Shown: piece after piece, positions 53,618-59,634 of the stretch
Numbering within the stretch: position 1 is the first letter of the stretch
Layout of the letters: each line of letters opens with the position of its first letter
Assembly: GCA_946187325.1 (NCBI GenBank)
Contig: CAMHQC010000012.1
Location: 1 to 59,634 of the forward strand
DNA length: 59,634 bases
Source of the DNA: an uncultured Clostridia bacterium
Lineage (GTDB): Bacteria; Bacillota; Clostridia; Oscillospirales; Acutalibacteraceae
Direction: 5' to 3'
Notes under the pieces: generated by a model
What the model was told of the DNA's origin: nothing
Seen by the model: only the letters and a program-made list of their open reading frames with translations
The model's database searches: none
Position numbers and translations under genes: made by a program

Positions 53618-53665
53618 TAAACTCCTTAATAACTGATTACGGGCAGAAAGGTTGAGGCGGTTATT

Positions 53666-55297
53666 ATGAAAAAGAACGGTATTAAAACAAGAATTATTGC
53701 GGGAGCGTTATCGGTAATAACATTATTTTCGGTAGGCACTGTTTCAGTGACGCCGGCTTCGGCAGCCGCCAACGCTAACGCGTCAGGCTCCTCAATCACT
53801 TTTGGAAATATAGCGTCGTCCGCCATGGGCTTTGTCGGAAAATCACTGCTTAACGCGACAGGTACCAAGATCGCGAATATGGCGCTCGGCCCTGTTTTCA
53901 ATCTTATCTTCGGCTTGGACGACGGACCGTCAAATCAGGAGTTGAAGGATGACATCGATAAGCAGGCGGAAGAAATCAAGGCAAAAGTAGACGCGGTTAT
54001 GAACGAGGTTCAGCTTCTTTCCAAAAACGCTAATAAATACCACAATGAAGAAATGCAGCAGCTTCTTGCGATAAATTCAAAAATTGATACCTCGGAATTC
54101 AGAAAGCAGGTTGACACAATTTCGAGCGATTATTCAAATGTTCTCAAGCGCATTTCACAGCACAAAGATAACTTCACCTGCGACGGTATGGGTAAGCTGA
54201 ATAATACCACATACAAGGCGTACAAGGAAATTATCAGCGATCCCGTGTGCAACATCAGCGCTCTGCAGGCTGACTTCGACGCTATGCTCAGCTTCCTAAA
54301 AGGCGAGCGAATCTCAAACGACCACGAAAACGCTTACAAGCAGCTTACGACATATCTGCTTGATAAGGTTGAGATGGCTGATAAAAACGAGCACAGCTAC
54401 GCAAACACCCCCGATTACCACAGGGTTATCAAGGGTATCAATAACGAAATCTCATCTATCGAAGAGCACGCGATCCTCGACTTCTTCGCGATAAACGTTC
54501 TCAATAATATGGCAAAAAAGGTTAAGGAATATGAGATTGATAACAAGGTTATCACGGTGAATGCCGATGAGTCGCCTTATTCGAAATACGATATAACCGC
54601 TTCAGAGATGCTCGATAGCTTCGGCGATATGGACAAAATCTTTAACAAGGTTATAAAAGATAACGAAAAAATGGCTTATGACTACGCTCCGTTCACCCTG
54701 ACAACTACCAACCGGCTCAACTATACAACGGAAAAGGGCTGCAAAAACTTTATCGACGCTTGGTCTCAGGGAATCGATTCGGGATGTGATTTTAAGATTT
54801 CATCAAACGGCAGACTGGTAACGGTCAAGGCTGACCCCGTCAAAGGCTACAAGCTGGACGACAATGTTAAGGGACTCAACTCGAGCGGCGGCTTCCTGCT
54901 TCCGATGTATAGAAAGGTCGAATTAGTTCTCGGCACAAGCTTTTCGGACACAAGCACCTTTGACTCTACGGCAAAGGGCGACCTCAATACCTTCGAGGTT
55001 TCGGCTGAATCGGATTTTACCCTCAGCTACGCCTCGGTAAATGGCGGCAATCACGCTGTTTGTGTACCCGATAACGCTGATAATACAACGGTTTACTTCA
55101 ACCGAGGTACTGTAAGCGCGACAAGAAGCTCCGCGATTTATGTAAGCGGCAAGATTAAAAGCATTGATCTGACAGTAATCGGCGATTACAATTATGACTG
55201 CGCCGGCGGACTTGATATTCCGGGCGGCATTAACGCAAAATTGATAATCTTCAATATGATTGATCCCCCGAGCGATAAGCCCGATTGGTACACATAA
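53666..55297 (+). CDS. Secreted helical protein, possible pore-forming-toxin-like
   Basis: 543 residues. Signal peptide 1-33 (ending TPASAAA). A hydrophobic segment at ~50-75 (FVGKSLLNATGTKIANMAL), then long amphipathic helices to ~320 (DDIDKQAEEIKAKVDAVMNE), and a C-terminal beta-rich domain ~340-540 with LTTTNRLNYTTEKG and regular Ser/Thr-rich strands. The helix arrangement with one hydrophobic hairpin resembles alpha-pore-forming proteins, but I see no diagnostic family motif. It is preceded by the 112-bp leader shared with the next gene. Function not known. Confidence 0.6.
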   Translation: MKKNGIKTRIIAGALSVITLFSVGTVSVTPASAAANANASGSSITFGNIASSAMGFVGKSLLNATGTKIANMALGPVFNLIFGLDDGPSNQELKDDIDKQAEEIKAKVDAVMNEVQLLSKNANKYHNEEMQQLLAINSKIDTSEFRKQVDTISSDYSNVLKRISQHKDNFTCDGMGKLNNTTYKAYKEIISDPVCNISALQADFDAMLSFLKGERISNDHENAYKQLTTYLLDKVEMADKNEHSYANTPDYHRVIKGINNEISSIEEHAILDFFAINVLNNMAKKVKEYEIDNKVITVNADESPYSKYDITASEMLDSFGDMDKIFNKVIKDNEKMAYDYAPFTLTTTNRLNYTTEKGCKNFIDAWSQGIDSGCDFKISSNGRLVTVKADPVKGYKLDDNVKGLNSSGGFLLPMYRKVELVLGTSFSDTSTFDSTAKGDLNTFEVSAESDFTLSYASVNGGNHAVCVPDNADNTTVYFNRGTVSATRSSAIYVSGKIKSIDLTVIGDYNYDCAGGLDIPGGINAKLIIFNMIDPPSDKPDWYT

Positions 55298-55332
55298 TCC
55301 GGAGTATGAAATTACTATAATCCCATTAGTCT

Positions 55333-55363
55333 GGACCGGCTCAAACTTGTTTTGAGCCGGTCC
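55333..55363 (+). terminator. Terminator
   Basis: GGACCGGCTCAAA (55333-55345) and TTTGAGCCGGTCC (55351-55363), a 13-bp perfect stem. The T run after it is weak. 55364-55527 holds no gene. Confidence 0.65.
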
Positions 55364-55527
55364 CGAGTTTTAAGTGTGAAGTGGTAAGCGGGAAGCCGTT
55401 TTCAGAAAAACAATCAGTAAAAGACCGACGATAGACAGCGTCTGAAAAGTTAATTAACATCTATATTAATAAAGTAATCCGCTTGCGCGCTTTCTTGAAA
55501 AAAATTTAGAAAATTTTTAAAAAAGGG

Positions 55528-55639
55528 TTGACAAACGGAAATTTTAATGTTATATTATATGCACAACAGGTTAATCACTAAGGTAATTAACCAAAGAATT
55601 ATTAAAATGATAAAACAATTAACAAAGGGGTAAATAAGG
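55528..55639 (+). promoter_or_regulatory. Promoter and 5' leader, copy 2 of the duplicated block
   Basis: TTGACA at 55528-55533, 17-bp spacer, TATATT at 55551-55556, hairpin GGTTAAT/ATTAACC at 55569-55575/55586-55592. It ends at the AATAAGG that directly precedes the next start codon. Confidence 0.75.
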
Positions 55640-55648
55640 ATGAAAGTT

Positions 55649-56071
55649 ATGAAGACAAAGGTTTTAGCAATTATATTAGCAGCAATGTTCGCGGTATCTT
55701 CCGCTTTCTTAGTATCTACCGTAAAGGCGGGCGCGGTTTCCAAGGGCTCCGCAAGCTCGCACGCTTCCAATAAAATGGAGGGCGTTTTAGCCAAGACTAC
55801 AACTAAAGCAAACACATTCGCAAAATCCTTTGAGTATAAAGTAAGCGCGAAATCCGCTAAAAGCTTTAGCTGGAATTCTTCCGCGAGCGCGAAGAATATT
55901 AAAACAAAGTATTCCTACAACGCTTCCGCTAAAAAGCACGTATTCAAAATGACAGGCACATCCTACGGTCTCAGCAAGTTTACCTTAACCTATAAGGAAA
56001 ACGGCAAAACTACTAAGGTTACAATGAAGCTCTTCGTAGATTCTCAGAAGAATATTATGAGAGTTAAATAA
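55649..56071 (+). CDS. Small secreted Ser/Lys-rich protein
   Basis: About 140 residues: signal peptide ~1-29 (LAIILAAMFAVSSAFLV ... VKAGA) and a mature part with repeated Lys-Ser-Ala and aromatic beta strands (SFSWNSSASAKNIK, GTSYGLSKFTLTYKENGK). The second half resembles an Ig-like or BIG-type strand pattern. ATG 55649 fits the AAGGA site; ATG 55640 is the alternative. It shares its promoter-leader with the toxin-like gene upstream, so the two are likely co-regulated. Confidence 0.65.
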   Translation: MKTKVLAIILAAMFAVSSAFLVSTVKAGAVSKGSASSHASNKMEGVLAKTTTKANTFAKSFEYKVSAKSAKSFSWNSSASAKNIKTKYSYNASAKKHVFKMTGTSYGLSKFTLTYKENGKTTKVTMKLFVDSQKNIMRVK

Positions 56072-56107
56072 TCAGTCTCCAATTTTAAAAATTCATTATA
56101 TGGGAAT

Positions 56108-56134
56108 ACCGTCCGAGAGGGCGGTTTTCTTTTT
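56108..56134 (+). terminator. Terminator
   Basis: ACCGTCC (56108-56114) and GGGCGGT (56119-56125) with a GAGA loop, then TTTCTTTTT. Confidence 0.8.
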
Positions 56135-56207
56135 GCTGAATTTACTAAAAGTTTATAGCCGCTGTTTGTGCAATAAGACGATAACGGTTACAATTATATT
56201 TTATGTA

Positions 56208-56236
56208 TTGTGAAACGCCTTAACATAAGATATAAT
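56208..56236 (+). promoter_or_regulatory. Promoter for the amylase gene
   Basis: TTGTGA at 56208-56213, 17-bp spacer, TATAAT at 56231-56236; about 35 nt of leader. Confidence 0.65.
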
Positions 56237-56276
56237 TTAACATGTATTTAGATTTTAGAGTTAAAGGAGTTTTGAA

Positions 56277-59200
56277 ATGAAAAGAATACTTGCTGTTTTA
56301 ATATGCGTCACGATGATTTTCGGTTGTGTTTTCAGCGCTGTTAACGTAAACGCCGCTCAGCAGCGTAAAAGTACATCCTATAACCAGAAAACCGCCTTAA
56401 AAAATCCCGACGATTTTTCGTGGGATAACGCGTCGGTTTATTTTCTGTTAACCGACCGTTTTAAAAACGGAAATACATCTAACGACCATTCATACGGACG
56501 AGCTACCGACTCAAGCGGAAAACCGCTTGAAGGTTGGCAGACTAACCCCGGAACCTTCCACGGCGGAGATTTCGCGGGTATTACTCAGAAAATTAACGAG
56601 GGATATTTCGATAACCTCGGTGTTAACGCAATTTGGCTTTCTGCTCCATATGAGCAGATTCACGGATATGTAACACCGGGTGAAGCGCAGGATTTTTCTC
56701 ATTATTCATATCACGGATATTATGTGCTCGACTATACCGAACCCGACTTAAACTTCGGTACACGCGCTGAGTTTCAAACTATGGTGGATACAGCTCACAA
56801 GCACGGTATTCGAGTTGTAATGGATATAGTAATGAATCACGCGGGTTATAACACCATAAAGGATATGGTTACCTATAATTTCGGAAAGTTTAAGGACAAG
56901 TCAGCCGCGCAGTCCTATATCTACAAGCTTACACGCGTAAACAGCCTGCACGATACAATAGACTACGAAAATGGTACTTCCGAATGGGGTAACTGGTGGG
57001 GAAGCGATTGGGTAAGAAGCGGTCTTCCCGGCTATTCTGAGGAGGGAGGTTCCGACCTCACGAACTGTCTTGCGGGACTTCCTGATTTTAGAACCGAGTC
57101 GAATAAAAGCGTAAGTATTCCTCCTATTCTGAAAAACAAATGGACTTCGGAAGGTACTTATAACTCAAAAGTAAGTAAGTACGGAAGCTAGGATACCGTA
57201 TCTAATTATATTACAAAATGGCTTTCTGAATGGGTTTCTACCTACGGCGTAGACGGTTTCAGATGTGATACGGCTAAACATGTTGATTTAGCTTCGTGGA
57301 AAAAATTAAAAACTTCCTGTGTTTCAGCATTGAAACAATGGCGTCAGAAAAACCCGACTAAAGACGGCGCTAACTGGACGGACGATTTCTGGATGACGGG
57401 CGAGTGCTGGGATTGGAAAGGTCTTGACGGCGGTTCTTATTACACCGAGGGCGGTTTTGACTCAATGATTAACTTCGGCTTCTCGGGCTCAGGTGTCCCG
57501 GGTATTTCGAGTATTAACGGAACTTACCAGGGCTACGCGGGCGCGCTTAATACAAAGGAAGGTCACAATGTCCTGACTTATATTTCCTCGCATGACTCGA
57601 ATCTCGCCAGGGGCGATTTAATCTATCAGGGCTCCGCTTTCCAGTTGTTGCCCGGCGCTATACAGATTTTCTACGGCGACGAAACTAATCGTCCTACTGT
57701 TGCGGGAATGTCGTTTGACGGCCACGGCGGAAGCGGCCATTCGCTCAGAAGCGATATGAACTGGGACAGTATGGATCAGAGCGTTTTGAAACATTGGCAG
57801 AAAGTCGGTAAATTCAGAAGCAAACATATTTGTATAGGAGCCGGAGATCACCAGCAGATTTCGCCGTATTCCGCGGAGAGCGGATATACTTTCTCGAGAA
57901 GTTACGACCGAGGTGATTTAGCGGACGGAATTATAGCGGTAATCGGCGCTCCGAAAAACAAGAAGATTTCCGTTAATGTGTCGTCGATGTGGGGAAATAA
58001 AACTAAACTTACGAACTTTTACGACGGCTCCACGGCTACCGTAACTAACGGAAAGGTTGAGTTCGACTCAGGTGAAAACGGAACTATTCTTATTGAAGGC
58101 CCTCAGTCCTCTATCCGTATGAAGATTGTCGGAGATTATTCCTTCTATGACAGTGAAACCGTATCCGTAAGCCTAAAGGGCGCGGACTACGCTATGGTAA
58201 AAATAGACGGCGGAAAAGAGTTTAAGGTAACTAACGGCTCTACTTTTAAAATAGGCGAGGGAATAGAGCTCGGAAAAGTGTTCACCGTCGAGATAAGCGC
58301 TTCAAGCGGTTCTGAAACGCTCGAAAAATCCTATAATTTTAAGAAGAAAGATCCGAATGCTGTAACAAGGATTTATTTCGATAATACCCAGTATGATTGG
58401 AGCGAGGTTAACGCGTATATCTACGACGAGAGTGGAAGCGAGGTTAAGTCCAACGCTGCTTGGCCGGGCAAGAAAATGGATTTCGACAGCGGTCTCGGCC
58501 TTTATGTTATAGAGGTTGATGATGGACTTGAAAACGGTAAGGTTATGTTTAACGCGGGAAGCGGTTCAGGAAACCGATATCCCGGCGAAGGCGAATCTGG
58601 ACTCGATATAGGCGAAACAAATATGCTGTTCTCCTACGGGAATAAGTGGGAGGCTTATACGGGCCAGACTCCGACGAAACCGCCCGCTCCCGATCCGAGT
58701 AAAATGACTACGGTTTATTTCGATAATTCGTCCTCGAACTTTGAAACCCCTTATATCTATTACTGGAAATCCTCCAACGACAGCCATGAAGCTTCGTGGC
58801 CGGGTAAAGCGATGACGAAGTATAAGGATAGTATCTGGAAGCTGACGTTTTCTAAGGAATACGATATGTGTATTTTCAGCAATAGAGGCGGAAATCAGAC
58901 GGGCAACCTCACTATACCCGATACAAATAATATCTTCAACGGTTCTTCGTGGAGCGCCTACGCCGACGCCGAGGTTGTTACCTCGCCCGCGACCGACGCT
59001 CCCGCGGTAACGGACGGAGTGCTAATAGGCGATACTAATTTTGATAATATGATAAATATAAAGGATGTAACGCTTATCCAAAAGCACCTTGCCCATCTAA
59101 CCACTTTTTCGGGTAACGCGCTTGTTGCCGCTGACTGCGATAGAAACGGAACGATTTCTATTAAGGACGCTACGGCTATTCAGGAATATATTGTAAAAAA

Positions 59201-59576
59201 TACCGCCCGAAGCGCGAGCGTAGGAACAGTGATAAAAAGTTCCGAGCCTTCTCCGACTAACGCTCCTGTAATTATAACTCCGACTTCCGCGGTTCAGACT
59301 GACCAGTCTACAGAAGCCGCTAAACAGTATATCTACTTTAAAAACTCCAATTGGGGTACTGTAAAAGCGTACTTCTGGTCGGATGAAAACAAAACTATGA
59401 TGAGCTGGCCGGGTAACGATATGGAGAAAATATCCGATGATGTCCACAGGGCTCAAATTCCCGCGGGAGCGACATGGGTAATATTCAATAACGGCGGCGA
59501 TAAGACTAAAGATTTACAGTTTCCGTCGGCGAATATGATATTTGACGGAGCTGAATGGACGGCTTATTCAAATTAA
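56277..59576 (+). pseudogene. GH13 alpha-amylase with dockerin and three CBM26 modules, broken by one TAG
   Basis: 1100 codons in one frame with a single TAG at 57189-57191 (codon 305). Signal peptide 1-27; GH13 catalytic domain ~45-500 with VVMDIVMNHAG before the stop and GVDGFRCDTAKHV (nucleophile Asp), MTGECWD (acid Glu) and ISSHDSN after it; beta domains ~500-690; CBM26 ~694-796 and ~810-896 (TTVYFDNSSSNFETPYIYYW); type I dockerin ~916-975 (IGDTNFDNMINIKDVTLIQ, ADCDRNGTISIKDATAIQ); a third CBM26 ~1016-1099. The truncated product lacks the catalytic residues. Intact, it would degrade starch within an amylosome. Sequencing error is possible since no other lesion is seen. Confidence 0.85.
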
Positions 59577-59582
59577 AAATGA

Positions 59583-59634
59583 TGTGACCCCCGAAAGTTG
59601 GACATAATATTATAAGCGTAGTAGTTTAGCGGCT
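59583..59634. mobile_element. Possible left end of an IS3-family element, cut by the window
   Basis: The sequence TGTGACCCCCGAAAGTTGG, seven bases after the amylase stop, has the form of IS3-family (IS150-type) terminal inverted repeats, which commonly read TGT..CCCCC..AAGTTGGACA. The following bases up to the window end contain no coding start. The other end and transposase are outside the window, so this is an inference from the motif alone. Confidence 0.4.

Noticed and set aside
57189..57191. TAG reassigned to an amino acid
   Set aside because: Release factor 1 is encoded in the window and other genes here stop at TAG at sensible ends, for example the regulator ending at 2597 and the J-domain gene.
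1..59634. CRISPR arrays, rRNA operon, cohesin scaffold
   Set aside because: No regularly spaced repeats with unique spacers, no rRNA sequence and no cohesin-like domain were seen on either strand.

Overview
The window reads as a chromosome segment of a gut Clostridia/Ruminococcaceae bacterium. Inference: it is close to Ruminococcus (Ruminococcoides) bromii. The reasons are type I dockerins combined with family 26 starch-binding modules on a GH13 amylase and on an esterase (the amylosome style of enzyme), SpoIIM-type sporulation protein, BspA-like LRR proteins, Ser/Thr/Lys-rich secreted proteins and strong TTGACA/TATAAT promoters with 17-bp spacers. No 16S gene or cohesin is present, so the species call is not proven.

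Layout. 1-~5925: AT-rich right end of an integrated element: a broken gene junction, an ImmA/ImmR-type protease-repressor pair with a divergent operator-promoter, an ArpU/sigma-like regulator, a sigma-like gene behind a Shine-Dalgarno-masking hairpin, a PemK/MazF protein with a zinc-ribbon tail, excisionase and Tn916-family integrase, ending in paired direct repeats. ~6100-9330: an apparent operon of an acyltransferase-fold protein, a VanX-like dipeptidase, a lipoprotein acetolactate decarboxylase and a small membrane protein. 9331-11269: ilvD behind a structured leader RNA. 11508-16945: a secreted LRR protein facing an ECF sigma/anti-sigma pair whose anti-sigma carries an LRR ectodomain. 17013-24791: HAD phosphatase, DUF5685-DnaJ pair, membrane proteins, a multidomain secreted GH24 lysozyme, SpoIIM and YesL-like proteins, small exported proteins. 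24929-28622: pgk-tpiA-gpmI glycolytic operon on the minus strand.

28869-39456: an acyltransferase/glycosyltransferase fusion, trmL, GH25 lysozyme lipoprotein, a dockerin-CBM26-esterase, cysK, DUF1015 and a fibronectin-III L,D-transpeptidase. 39792-44696: housekeeping operon DUF951-prfA-tsaC-coaE-transglycosylase-M18 aminopeptidase. 44764-44840: tRNA-Arg(ACG), followed by a decay zone with a GGDEF remnant. 45704-51244: beta-lactamase-like and esterase lipoproteins, DNA glycosylase, alpha/beta hydrolase and small membrane proteins. 51298-53022: a complete 1725-bp lincomycin-resistance transposon of the MTnSag1/lnu(C) type with an 8-bp target duplication. 53023-59634: a 279-bp inverted-repeat element (MITE or structured RNA), two secreted proteins driven by a duplicated 112-bp promoter-leader, a GH13 amylase interrupted by one in-frame TAG, and what looks like the edge of an IS3-family element.

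How it fits together: the cell-envelope and exported genes (two lysozymes, L,D-transpeptidase, VanX-like peptidase, lytic transglycosylase, LRR proteins) suggest active wall turnover, while the amylase and dockerin esterase are parts of an extracellular starch-degrading complex whose scaffold lies elsewhere. The most unusual items are the GH24 domain split by an SH3 domain, the LRR-sensing anti-sigma, the duplicated leader with its toxin-like secreted product, the 279-bp hairpin element, the ilvD leader and the regulatory DNA of the integrated element.
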